A DNA stretch of 64,000 nucleotides from Dictyobacter vulcani (GCF_008974265.1 NZ_BKZW01000001.1:2790001-2854000), one strand, 5' to 3'. Positions 20,157-28,042 are shown, counted from the stretch's first letter. The notes: generated by a model from the letters alone, not told the origin. A program made the numbers and translations.

Positions 20157-20717
20157 ATGCAATTGTTTAAACACCCATCAAAGCAGGATCATAAGATCCT
20201 GGTCGCGGAATTATATACATGTTATGCGCCGGCCATGCTGATGTATATCCGCCGAAAAGTCCTTTCTCAGGAGGATGCGGAAGATATTTTATTAGATGTC
20301 TTTACCGCTGCCCTTGAGAGCAAGTTGTTGAGCGAGCTCAATGCATATAAGCGGCGCAGCTGGCTCTGGAGCGTCGCGCATAACAAAATTATGGATTATC
20401 ATCGGCGCACCAAACATCGTGTGCATACGAATCTGGAGGATGTAGAAGAGGATTTGTTTGACGACGAGAGGGATATGCCAGAGATCGCTGTGGTGCGTGG
20501 TGAGGCGCACGCACTGGTTCGTGCGCGTCTACACACGCTTTCAGATGTGCAGCAAGAAGTGGTGCGTTTACGCTTCGCCCATGGTCTGCGTAGCGCTGAA
20601 ATCGCGGCCATGCTTAATAAGAGCGAAGCGGCCGTACGTGTAATGCTCTCCCGCGCCCTCAACAGTTTGCGGGGCATCTACAACAAGGATGGCGAGGAGT
20701 CGCATGATGGACGATAA
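20157..20717 (+). CDS. ECF-type sigma-70 factor, first copy
   Basis: 186 residues from the ATG at 20157, with AGAGGA five bases upstream. A TTG at 20142 is less likely. Region 2 spans about residues 15-90, with YAPAMLMYIRRKVLSQEDAEDILLDVFTAALES and the -10-reading segment WLWSVAHNKIMDYHRR. Region 4 spans 130-180 with the helix-turn-helix RLRFAHGLRSAEIAAMLNKSEAAVRVMLSRALNSLR. It is a clear paralogue of the sigma factor at 46839, sharing EDAEDxLLxVFTAAxES. Its stop overlaps the start of the next gene, a one-pass membrane protein that probably controls it. Confidence 0.93.
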   Translation: MQLFKHPSKQDHKILVAELYTCYAPAMLMYIRRKVLSQEDAEDILLDVFTAALESKLLSELNAYKRRSWLWSVAHNKIMDYHRRTKHRVHTNLEDVEEDLFDDERDMPEIAVVRGEAHALVRARLHTLSDVQQEVVRLRFAHGLRSAEIAAMLNKSEAAVRVMLSRALNSLRGIYNKDGEESHDGR

Positions 20718-22239
20718 AGAATACTTTAATCCAGGAATTGTAGATGAGCAGGTTGATGCGTTACTGCAAACCAGCGATCCCGCTGAAAAAGAGCAGCGCA
20801 CCGTACACGACCTACAAGAGATCTACCAGAGCGATCTCCAGTCCCTTGAACGCGTCTGGAAGAGTCTGAATCTTGGTACCGATACGGGGTTTGGGGAGAG
20901 GCCCTGGCTGGACAACATCTCTCACACTGATACATCATCTCCCTATTATGAAAGGTCTCGATCTATGCAAGGACAGCATACACAACGCGATAAGACCAGT
21001 GCCAGGCTGGCTTTGACACGACGTTTTAGTCTGATTGCCGCCGTACTGGTGGGGGCTCTGCTGGTCGGTAGCCTGATCGCTTTTCTGAATATTAGTCATC
21101 CACCGCAAGGTTCTGCGTCCGTTCCGAATAACCCGCAGGCGAAGACTCCTGCTGGTTTGTATCTTAGTTATGACAACGGTGTGAGCAAATACGATGCTAA
21201 AACGGGAAAAACCGTCTGGCGTTACGATGCGGCTTCGATCAAAGGCTCACCTCAGAAAATTGTCTCAACTGGCAATGCGGTATTCGTGTTGATGAGTAAT
21301 GAGCTGAAGGATTCTGTTGCTTCAAGCATGGTTGCCCTGAATGCGCAAAACGGCTCTGTTTTATGGCAAAAGAAGTTAACCATACCTGGAGGAAGCGACA
21401 TGGTGGTCGAGGACGGTAACGCCTATGTTGTCAGTACAGATGGTACCCATTTTAAATCAGAGATTGACGTCTTTGAAACCAGCACAGGCACAAAGAAGGC
21501 AAGTTATCCCTTATCATTGGTAATTAATGCGATAATCGTAGATACAGGCAAATTGTATCTGGGAACCGATCAGGGGCTGTATGTGGTAAATGCACAAAAC
21601 GGCAAAGTGATCTGGAAGGATCAGGTAGCTGGCAGTAGCAAGCCGTACATGCCTTACCGTGTCGTGACTCATATTGTGAATAAAGTTGTATACGCTGCTT
21701 TTCAAGGACCCAACACTTCATACTTCAAGGCATATAATGCGCAAAGTGGTGTCAAACTATGGCAAAGCAAAGCGATTGACGGACAGATTCCCGACTTCAC
21801 GATTAGTGGTCAGCAGTTGTATACAAGTGTTACGCAGCCATTTGGAATTGTGAGCAATACAATCTATGCTTACAATATCCAGAATGGGAAATTAAACTGG
21901 TCCGTGTCAATGCCGGATCACATAGGGTCGGAACCTACATCTAACAAAGGGGTTGTTTATGTGTATACCTATGCAGGTAAACAAACAGGAAAGAAAGATA
22001 TGCTAAACGCTTTCAATGAGAGTACTGGCAAGCGTTTATGGCAGAAACCAGTGATCGGTGGTCAGTTTAGTCTCTCCAGTGTGGTCATGGGAAGCGATCT
22101 AATCTATGTTATGAATGCCGACGCTGCTGCTCCCTCTTCTCATCGTCGGACTCATGTCGATGCTTACAATCTTAATGGCACGCAGATATGGGATATGACG
22201 ATTGATAAATACGTGATCTCTCTAGTCTTTAAATCGTAA
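20704..22239 (+). CDS. membrane-anchored PQQ-like beta-propeller protein, probable sigma-factor partner
   Basis: 511 residues; start at ATG 20704 or 20707, both served by GAGGAG at 20694-20699. The start overlaps the sigma gene end by 14 bases. Residues 1-105 are cytoplasmic and contain the motif HDLQEIYQSDLQSLERVWKSL. One membrane segment lies at about 109-130. The outer part has at least six PQQ/YVTN-type propeller blades (GVSKYDAKTGKTVWRYDA, ALNAQNGSVLWQKKL, AYNAQSGVKLWQSKA, AYNIQNGKLNWSVSM, AFNESTGKRLWQKP). A short cytoplasmic domain, one membrane span and a large outer sensor match anti-sigma or co-sensor architecture. No zinc-type anti-sigma motif is seen, so the role is inferred from context. 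Confidence 0.75.
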   Translation: MMDDKEYFNPGIVDEQVDALLQTSDPAEKEQRTVHDLQEIYQSDLQSLERVWKSLNLGTDTGFGERPWLDNISHTDTSSPYYERSRSMQGQHTQRDKTSARLALTRRFSLIAAVLVGALLVGSLIAFLNISHPPQGSASVPNNPQAKTPAGLYLSYDNGVSKYDAKTGKTVWRYDAASIKGSPQKIVSTGNAVFVLMSNELKDSVASSMVALNAQNGSVLWQKKLTIPGGSDMVVEDGNAYVVSTDGTHFKSEIDVFETSTGTKKASYPLSLVINAIIVDTGKLYLGTDQGLYVVNAQNGKVIWKDQVAGSSKPYMPYRVVTHIVNKVVYAAFQGPNTSYFKAYNAQSGVKLWQSKAIDGQIPDFTISGQQLYTSVTQPFGIVSNTIYAYNIQNGKLNWSVSMPDHIGSEPTSNKGVVYVYTYAGKQTGKKDMLNAFNESTGKRLWQKPVIGGQFSLSSVVMGSDLIYVMNADAAAPSSHRRTHVDAYNLNGTQIWDMTIDKYVISLVFKS

Positions 22240-22328
22240 GCGAACAGTAGTGCCATAGATACTATCGTGTAGATGAGAGGCTGGTTTAGCGCAAACCAGC
22301 CTCGTTGATTTGTTGGGATGGCGGAGAT

Positions 22329-22361
22329 CTGTCGCAGCGACGAGCGCTGCCGGTACGACAG
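22329..22361. repeat. family A short palindromic repeat
   Basis: CTGTCGCAGCG...CGCTGCCGGTACGACAG. The outer CTGTCG/CGACAG and inner GCAGCG/CGCTGC pair. It marks the left edge of the repeat nest at 22.3-23.25 kb. Confidence 0.65.
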
Positions 22362-22385
22362 GTTTCCCCATCTCGACCAGGATGC

Positions 22386-22434
22386 GCTTAAACGAAACGT
22401 ATTGGGCCCAAGCCCCAATACGTTTCGTTTAAGC
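22386..22434. repeat. family C perfect 21-bp inverted repeat
   Basis: Arms at 22386-22406 and 22414-22434 are perfectly complementary over 21 bases (core AAACGAAACGTATTGGG) with a 7-base loop CCCAAGC. Related but diverged copies lie at 22810-22857 and, as a half copy, at 23171-23199. Both strands show the T-poor flank expected of a repeat rather than a plain terminator. Confidence 0.85.
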
Positions 22435-22489
22435 ACTTTTGTGGTTGCAAAAGCTGTTGTGAAAAAAAGCAGCGGATCGTCCGTCGAGA

Positions 22490-22757
22490 GGGCGCCACAC
22501 GCGGAGGCCGGCATGCGGCGTGATGGTGGAGCGAGGGGCTCAAAGAGCATCGCATGCCTGTGGCGCCTACACCGAGACGGATCCTGTTTCGTGATCCTTT
22601 CCGCACCGGTACGGGGAGGATCCACGCGCTCTCCCACCACGTTGCTGCGCGAGCAGGCGACGGCACACACGATCCCTGTAGGCGCCACAGCACTGCGCGT
22701 CGTGCTTGCACGCTGGCCTGCGCAAACGCAGCAGTGCGGCCTCCGCGTGTGGCGCCC
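22490..22757. repeat. 268-base nested inverted repeat able to form a closed four-way junction (possible structured RNA)
   Basis: Stem P1 pairs 22490-22509 with 22738-22757, 20 bases without mismatch (starting GGGCGCCACACG). Directly inside it, P2 is a hairpin at 22511-22557 (GCATGCG.../CATCGCATGC). P3 pairs 22558-22571 with 22677-22690 (14 bases, CTGTGGCGCCTACA). P4 is a hairpin closing GCACTGC with GCAGTGC near 22690-22737. The four stems meet with almost no unpaired bases. P3 encloses further hairpins, e.g. GTGATCCT...AGGATCCAC at 22591-22624. Long open frames here on all strands are artefacts of high GC content. The element is palindromic enough that strand cannot be decided. Confidence 0.7.
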
Positions 22758-22809
22758 ACTCCACGTACACATGGCTTGCTGGTCACGTCGAACCATCTCT
22801 CAACATATC

Positions 22810-22857
22810 GCTAAGTGAAATGTATTGGCCTTCATGGCTAATACGTTTCACGTAAGC
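22810..22857. repeat. family C imperfect inverted repeat
   Basis: GTGAAATGTATTGGCC and GGCTAATACGTTTCAC pair with a few mismatches. The sequence is a diverged copy of the perfect palindrome at 22386-22434. The two copies bracket the four-way-junction element. Confidence 0.75.
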
Positions 22858-22909
22858 CTTTTTCTGGACGAGATTGACGAAAGCATCTAAGCCGATCAGA
22901 GGCCCAGTG

Positions 22910-23129
22910 ACTTCAAAGGATCAAGAAAAGCGAACAGGTAGGTTCGACCCTTTGGGTCGATTCGTGCCTGCATGATATCCTTGCTTGACCATGAGCAAAG
23001 CCTCTTCACGCCTTGCTTCACCGCTTTTTCACTTGCGTGATCCTGCGGAGGTGAGGGTATCGTGGAGGCAACCGAATCGACCCAAAGGGTCGAACCTACA
23101 CGTTTTACCTCTCTTGATGCTTTGAGAAG
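22910..23129. repeat. nested inverted repeat built on a pair of family B repeats
   Basis: Two family B units in opposite directions, 22938-22964 and 23073-23099, are perfect complements over 27 bases (core TTCGACCCTTTGGGTCGA, itself palindromic). Outside them CTTCAAAGGATCAAGA (from 22911) pairs with TCTTGATGCTTTGAGAAG (to 23129) with one mismatch and a small bulge. The 108 bases between are not clearly paired. No gene is present. Confidence 0.75.
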
Positions 23130-23170
23130 GTGTTCCTTCACCGTCATGCTATCATTTCAGCCATTCAATC

Positions 23171-23199
23171 CTTAAGTGAAAAATATTGGGGCTTGGGCC
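23171..23199. repeat. half copy of family C repeat
   Basis: CTTAAGTGAAAAATATTGGGG followed by CTTGGGCC matches the left arm and loop of the palindrome at 22386-22434, without a right arm. Confidence 0.55.
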
Positions 23200-23213
23200 T
23201 GCTCGTACGTGAA

Positions 23214-23250
23214 CGGGTCGCAGGCTCAAGACCTGCCGCTACAGGACGAG
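23214..23250. repeat. family A short palindromic repeat overlapping the DUF3037 stop codon
   Basis: GGGTCGCAGGCTCAAGACCTGCCGCTACAGGACG-type unit in which GCAGG and CCTGC pair. Its right end supplies the last codons and stop codon of the minus-strand DUF3037 gene. Confidence 0.6.
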
Positions 23251-23622
23251 TTTTTGCATCAGGTTGTGCAGGGCTTGTTCGGGCTGCTGGCAGAGTCCTG
23301 AGTGGACGGGTGAGATCTGGATGGTGGCGCTGCGCGGGGCGACGAGCCAGTGGAAGCGTTCGGATTGGGATAACTGGCCAACGGGACCACTTTCGGCTTT
23401 GCCCTCACAGACCTGGAGCAGGTGATGCAGTTGTATCTGGAGGGGTGCCAGATCTAGCTGTGGAGCGAAGGCTTGTAGACGTGTTTCATCAACGTGGATG
23501 AGCGCGCCCAGGAAGCGGCGCGTACGGCAAAAAAGAATTACTCCAACATTGATGCACTCACCACGATCTACCCGTGGCACCACACGAATGATGGCATAAT
23601 CAAATGAGCTGGTCGCGGGCAC
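23239..23622 (-). CDS. DUF3037 domain protein
   Basis: 127 residues, about the usual length for DUF3037. The N-terminus SFDYAIIRVVPRVDRGECINVGVILFCR is the typical block. The gene starts 23 bases inside the end of the HipA-like kinase gene. This DUF3037/HipA_2 pairing recurs in bacteria, so the two likely act together. The function of the family is unknown. The stop codon lies inside a family A repeat, so the extreme C-terminus may have been set by repeat insertion. Confidence 0.85.
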   Translation of the reverse strand: MPATSSFDYAIIRVVPRVDRGECINVGVILFCRTRRFLGALIHVDETRLQAFAPQLDLAPLQIQLHHLLQVCEGKAESGPVGQLSQSERFHWLVAPRSATIQISPVHSGLCQQPEQALHNLMQKLVL

Positions 23623-24382
23623 GCAGAGCCTCCTCTACAAAGATAGACGAATGCGCCAGGCGATCCAGCAAGTAGTCCAGATACGCTTGTCGATGCAACG
23701 CCGGCGTTGCAAAGGTTGTATCCTGTTCTAACCAGGATTCCGGAATGGTATTGATGATCATAGTCAGATCTTCGCCTGTCAAGCGGGTCCGGCTGCGTTG
23801 ATCAGCCTCAGGCAACATACTGGCAACCGGTAGCAGCACATGGCTTTTAATCGGCGTAAAAGGCAAGCGGCTGCGTGCCATGTAGTCCGCGTTGACATGG
23901 TGGAAATACAGAGAAGCGCCATGGTCTATCAGCATCAGGCGTTGATGCCACCAGAGCATATTGGTATTGCGCGGCGTGCGATCCACATTGGTGACAAAGG
24001 CATCAAACCAGAGGATAGAAGAGGCCAGCAAAGGATCGAGCTCGCGTACATCCAGGGCGTCAAACGTCAACGCGCCCGGCAGGAAATCCAGGGCCAGATT
24101 AAGGCCCGAGCTCGCCTTTAGTAATTCTTGAATCTCAAAATCAGGTTCCGAGCGACCCAGCACCGGGTCCAACTCTATAAAGACTATTTCGGGAACCGGC
24201 AGGCCCAGGGTGCGGGCTATTTCTCCGGCGACAAGTTCGGCGATCAGCGCTTTCAAGCCCTGGCCGGCGCCGCGAAATTTCAGCACATATAAACCATCGT
24301 CATCAGCTTCCACGATGGCCGGTAGCGATCCCCCCTCGCGCAAAGGGGTCACATAACGTGTGGCGGTTATTGTTCTCAGCAT
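23600..24382 (-). CDS. HipA-like kinase family protein (HipA_2 type)
   Basis: 260 residues. The N-terminal GGSLPAIVEADDDGLYVLKFRGAGQGLKALIAELVAGEIARTLGL holds the ATP-binding lysine region. Catalytic and metal-binding segments are WFDAFVTNVDRTPRNTNML (Asp and Asn) and LMLIDHGASLYFHH (DHG in place of DFG). This shortened HipA-like kinase form differs from the toxin HipA of HipBA. There is no HipB-type HTH beside it. No ribosome site precedes the ATG: a 15-base palindrome ends one base before it, so leaderless translation or a later start is possible. Confidence 0.83.
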   Translation of the reverse strand: MLRTITATRYVTPLREGGSLPAIVEADDDGLYVLKFRGAGQGLKALIAELVAGEIARTLGLPVPEIVFIELDPVLGRSEPDFEIQELLKASSGLNLALDFLPGALTFDALDVRELDPLLASSILWFDAFVTNVDRTPRNTNMLWWHQRLMLIDHGASLYFHHVNADYMARSRLPFTPIKSHVLLPVASMLPEADQRSRTRLTGEDLTMIINTIPESWLEQDTTFATPALHRQAYLDYLLDRLAHSSIFVEEALRARDQLI

Positions 24383-24383
24383 G

Positions 24384-24398
24384 ATGTTATTTTAACAT
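24384..24398. promoter_or_regulatory. 15-bp palindrome at the HipA-like gene start, possible operator
   Basis: ATGTTATTTTAACAT, identical to the centre of the palindrome at 4917-4935. It occupies the place where a ribosome site would be expected. Binding here would cover the promoter or start of the HipA_2/DUF3037 operon. Confidence 0.45.
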
Positions 24399-24562
24399 AA
24401 CTCAACCTGTTATGGACAACGTATCTTGCAGGCATTCGGGCTATTGCTGTAGTTATTTTAGCCTGAGCAGTTATCTTTTCCTACCCTTCATTCGTGATAT
24501 AGCTATATGCTAATTGGATAGCAGAGAAAATCCTTTGGCAAGGAAGAGGTTTACAAGAATAT

Positions 24563-25312
24563 ATGGCAAATTCATTACAGGGTAAAGTTGCCCTGATTAC
24601 CGGAGCATCATCGGGTATTGGTGAGGCTTCAGCTTTATCTTTAGCGGCTGAGGGTGCCCATGTCGTGGTGGTGGCACGGCGTGGTGAGCGCTTACAGGAA
24701 CTGGTGCGCAAGATCCAACAAAATGGTGGACAGGCTGTGCCCATTGTGGCGGATGTTGCGGATGAGCAGCAGGTGGCTGAGATGGTGAAGCACGTCAAAA
24801 ACACATTGGGTCGCATCGATATTTTAGTCAATAACGCGGGCGTGATGTTGCTCGGTCAGATTGATGGAGCTAATACCGAGGATTGGCGGCGCATGGTTGC
24901 GATCAATGTGATGGGCTTGATGTATACCACCCACGCGGTCTTGCCGCTGATGAAGGAGCAGAATCGCGGCCATATTATCAATATTTCATCGGTCGCAGGC
25001 CGGGTAGCGCGCGCCGGCAGTGGTGTCTATAATGTCACCAAATGGGGCGTCGTCGCATTTTCAGAAGCACTGCGGCAGGAATCCTATAAAAATAATATTC
25101 GCGTGACCGTAATTGAGCCTGGAGCGGTTGCCACGGAACTGACCGACCATATTACGGATGAAAGCGCCAGACAGAAACAGGGCGAGTGGTTACAGGGATT
25201 GACACCGCTGGAGAGCGAAGATATCGCCGCCGCGATCGTCTATGCTGTCACGCAGCCCGAGCGCGTAAACGTGAATGAGATTCTGATTCGCCCAACCGGC
25301 CAGGATCGGTAA
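24563..25312 (+). CDS. short-chain dehydrogenase/reductase (SDR)
   Basis: 249 residues, classical SDR length. Cofactor motif TGASSGIGEASALSLA near residue 15, NNAG at about 90, catalytic Ser in INISSVAGR, and catalytic Tyr and Lys in YNVTKWG. Arg after the first beta strand (VVARRGERL) suggests NADPH. Similar enzymes reduce 3-hydroxy acids or sugars, but the substrate is not predictable. It stands alone, preceded by about 160 bases and followed by a hairpin. Confidence 0.93.
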   Translation: MANSLQGKVALITGASSGIGEASALSLAAEGAHVVVVARRGERLQELVRKIQQNGGQAVPIVADVADEQQVAEMVKHVKNTLGRIDILVNNAGVMLLGQIDGANTEDWRRMVAINVMGLMYTTHAVLPLMKEQNRGHIINISSVAGRVARAGSGVYNVTKWGVVAFSEALRQESYKNNIRVTVIEPGAVATELTDHITDESARQKQGEWLQGLTPLESEDIAAAIVYAVTQPERVNVNEILIRPTGQDR

Positions 25313-25340
25313 GTGCTTCGCATATATCGGCATATAGTGC

Positions 25341-25398
25341 AACAAAAAATCAGCCAATGTAGACCAGATTAACGGTAGCGTTTGCTGGTTTTTTTGTT
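25341..25398 (+). terminator. terminator after the SDR gene
   Basis: AACAAAAAATCAGC pairs with GCTGGTTTTTTTGTT (one mismatch), ending in a T-rich run. The loop is long (29 bases), so strength is uncertain. Confidence 0.5.
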
Positions 25399-25573
25399 TT
25401 CCTGACGCTAACGTTGTCGACTGGAATACGCATTGATGTTCTTCAAATACACGCACCTGTTTTGTACACCGGACAAGCTGAATGAATGCAGAGTAGATGA
25501 GTAGGGTGCACATTTATACATGATATAATGAGATAAAGGCATAAGGTAACTATCGATTAAAGGAATACATATT

Positions 25574-26203
25574 ATGTCACAAAGAAGTGTCAGCATTCTG
25601 CATCCACGGATGCCAATCGCGATTGTCCGCTTAGATAATCTGGATAATGCGCTGGAAATCTGTAAAGCTTTGTTGAATGGTGGTATCACCACGCTGGAAT
25701 TTACTTTGACCAATGCCAGGACCAATGAAGTGATTACCCGGATCCGTCAGGAGTTTGGTGATCGCATGACTGTTGGCGCTGGTATGGTATTGGATGGTGC
25801 GATGGCCCGAGACTCGATTGCTGCCGGAGCGCAATTCCTGGTAACACCTATCCTGGCACTGGATGTCATCGAGCAAGGGAGAGAGCAGGATATACCAGTT
25901 ATCAGCGGCGCTTATACTCCCACTGAGATCTGGACCGCCTGGAAAGCCGGTGCGACCCTGGTCAATGTCTTTCCTGCCAGTCAGGCAGGGCCGTGCTATT
26001 TTAAAGATATTCTCGCCCTTTTTCCGCAACTCAAACTACTTCCAACCGGTGGCGTCAACCTGGATACCTGTGGTGCTTTCCTGGCCGCAGGAGCATATAC
26101 CGTGGCTGTTGGTAGCCAACTGGTTGATCGGGACCTGGTACGTCAGAAAGACTGGAAGGCGCTGGCAGCTCTGGCCCATCAATATGTCGAAGCATGTCAA
26201 TAA
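25574..26203 (+). CDS. KDPG/KHG aldolase family protein lacking the Schiff-base lysine
   Basis: 209 residues, full length for the class I KDPG/4-hydroxy-2-oxoglutarate aldolase family. Conserved blocks are LEFTL (Glu42, equivalent of the catalytic Glu), VGAGMVLD, GAQFLVTP and LLPTGGVNLDT. The position of the Schiff-base lysine, normally in a (K)xFPA motif, reads VNVFPA with Asn131. The phosphate-side Arg after the catalytic Glu is Thr46. Both changes argue against normal aldolase chemistry. The protein may have another activity or use another residue. No edd or other Entner-Doudoroff gene is near. Confidence 0.75.
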   Translation: MSQRSVSILHPRMPIAIVRLDNLDNALEICKALLNGGITTLEFTLTNARTNEVITRIRQEFGDRMTVGAGMVLDGAMARDSIAAGAQFLVTPILALDVIEQGREQDIPVISGAYTPTEIWTAWKAGATLVNVFPASQAGPCYFKDILALFPQLKLLPTGGVNLDTCGAFLAAGAYTVAVGSQLVDRDLVRQKDWKALAALAHQYVEACQ

Positions 26204-26419
26204 TACAGTGTGATACACGCTGAAAAGAAAGCTATAAATAGATGATAATGTATTCTTTTATGGTTTTTCTTTATCCCAATAGCCGAATCATAAAATTTGA
26301 GGGCCATTTAACGCATATTTACTTTCTCTTAATAATTAAATGTTACTATGGTATAGTAGTAGAGCCCTATAACATAGAAGTAAATCCATTTATATTTAAT
26401 TAAAGGGGAATGCGTTTTA

Positions 26420-27955
26420 ATGTTTAAAATGTTGCGTAACGCGGCTTCTGTGCTTGCGTTGGGTACAGTACTGTTCAGTGGTTTTGCTGTTTCGGATGTA
26501 GCAGCAAAGACAACTGATAATAATGCTGGTAATCAGACAACCCCAATCAAGCATATGGTTGTCCTTTTCCAGGAAAATGTTTCTTTTGATCACTATTTTG
26601 CGACCTACCCCAATGCAACCAATCCTGCTGGCTCACCTACATTCAAGGCGGCCAGAAATACCCCTTCGGTCAATGGCTTGAATGGCCCTCTTTTGACCAA
26701 TAATCCCAATGCGGCTAACCCACAGCGCCTGGATCGCTCACAGGCTCTGACCTGCGACCAGGATCATGCCTACACCGATGAGCAGAAGGCTTTTGATCAT
26801 GGCTTGATGGATAAGTTCGTGGAGTCAGCGAGCGGCGGTAGTTGTACAGACAAATCTATTGTCATGAACTACTACGATGGCAATACCGTTACGGGTATGT
26901 GGAATTATGCGCAGCACTATGCGATGAGCGATAATTCCTTTGGCACCACCTTTGGTCCTTCAACCCCCGGTGCACTGAACCTGATCTCTGGTCAGACACA
27001 CGGTGCAACCCCAGCAAACTTTGGCTATCCAGGCTACCCGGTCACCTCTAATGGCACTTTATTGAACGACGGCGATCCAACCTATGATGATTGTTCTGCC
27101 AAAGGCACGACCATTGCTATGTCCGGTTCTAACGTCGGTGATCTGCTCAATGCGAAAAACCTGACCTGGGGCTGGTTTCAGGGTGGTTTCGCGCCATCGG
27201 CTACCACCAATGGCCAGGCCGCGTGTGATACCGCGCATGCCAATATTGCCGGAGCATCTGTCAAGGACTATAGCCCGCACCACGAGCCATTCCAGTACTA
27301 CCAATCCACCGCTAATCCTCATCATTTGCCTCCAACTTCGGCGGCGATGATTGGTAAAACCGACCAGGCGAATCACCAGTATGACCTGACAGACTTCTGG
27401 ACTTCAGCCAACGGCGGCAACCTGCCAGCGGTGAGTTTCCTGAAGGCTGGCTCTTACCAGGATGGCCACGCTGGCTACTCTGATCCTCTGGACGAGCAGC
27501 ACTTTGTGGTAGATACCATCAACCGCTTGCAGAAACTGCCAACCTGGAAAGATACCGCTGTGGTTATCGCCTATGATGACTCGGACGGCTGGTATGACCA
27601 TGTGATGGGTCCGATCGTCAACCATTCCAATGATCCTAACGACGCTCTGACTGGCCCTGGCCAGTGTGGTACGGCTAAAGCTGGCAGTTATTCTGGCCGC
27701 TGTGGCTATGGTCCACGCCTGCCATTGCTGGTGATCTCACCTTATGCCAAACAGAACTTTGTTGATCATTCCGTAACCGATCAGACATCGATCCTGAAGT
27801 TTGTTGAAGACAACTGGAAACTGGGCACGATTGGCGATCAATCCTTTGACAGTATGGCTGGTAGCTTGAACAATATGTTCGACTTCTCCCACCATGGCGA
27901 TCACGATGACAAGCTCTTCCTTGATCCTGTCACCGGGCAGCCCACACGACGCTAA
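26420..27955 (+). CDS. secreted phosphoesterase (phospholipase C / acid phosphatase family)
   Basis: 511 residues with a signal peptide ending at about residue 29 (DVAA). The start of the mature domain, IKHMVVLFQENVSFDHYFATYP, is the metal-binding block of the PF04185 phosphoesterase family. Here it has Val where Arg is usual in QENxSFDHYF. Other visible landmarks are FGTTFGPSTPGALNLISGQTHG, TVVIAYDDSDGWYDHV (metal site) and YGPRLPLLVISPYAK. It hydrolyses phosphate esters outside the cell, perhaps phospholipids. Single gene with an AAAGGGG ribosome site. Confidence 0.85.
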   Translation: MFKMLRNAASVLALGTVLFSGFAVSDVAAKTTDNNAGNQTTPIKHMVVLFQENVSFDHYFATYPNATNPAGSPTFKAARNTPSVNGLNGPLLTNNPNAANPQRLDRSQALTCDQDHAYTDEQKAFDHGLMDKFVESASGGSCTDKSIVMNYYDGNTVTGMWNYAQHYAMSDNSFGTTFGPSTPGALNLISGQTHGATPANFGYPGYPVTSNGTLLNDGDPTYDDCSAKGTTIAMSGSNVGDLLNAKNLTWGWFQGGFAPSATTNGQAACDTAHANIAGASVKDYSPHHEPFQYYQSTANPHHLPPTSAAMIGKTDQANHQYDLTDFWTSANGGNLPAVSFLKAGSYQDGHAGYSDPLDEQHFVVDTINRLQKLPTWKDTAVVIAYDDSDGWYDHVMGPIVNHSNDPNDALTGPGQCGTAKAGSYSGRCGYGPRLPLLVISPYAKQNFVDHSVTDQTSILKFVEDNWKLGTIGDQSFDSMAGSLNNMFDFSHHGDHDDKLFLDPVTGQPTRR

Positions 27956-27995
27956 AATAGCTTTATAGTCCAGTTCAATACAATGCTCTACTGCA

Positions 27996-28042
27996 AGAGC
28001 ATGCCGGCTTCCAGTCATGGAGGCTGGCATGCTCTTTTTTTT
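27996..28042 (+). terminator. rho-independent terminator
   Basis: AGAGCATGCC and GGCATGCTCT with a further inner pairing GCTTCCA/TGGAGGC, followed by T8. Clear terminator for the phosphoesterase gene. Confidence 0.92.

Noticed and set aside
22164-22818. Several long open frames on both strands (up to 210 codons)
   Set aside because: They overlap in five frames over a GC-rich inverted-repeat element, have no ribosome sites, and their sequences are Arg/Cys/Pro-rich like non-coding translation.
22938-23099. tRNA-like TΨC arm (GGTTCGA)
   Set aside because: Family B repeats contain GGTTCGACCC, but no acceptor, D-arm or anticodon arm can be folded around any copy.
24563-25312. Split or fused SDR gene
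   Set aside because: All motifs are in one frame and the length is normal, so no frameshift is needed.
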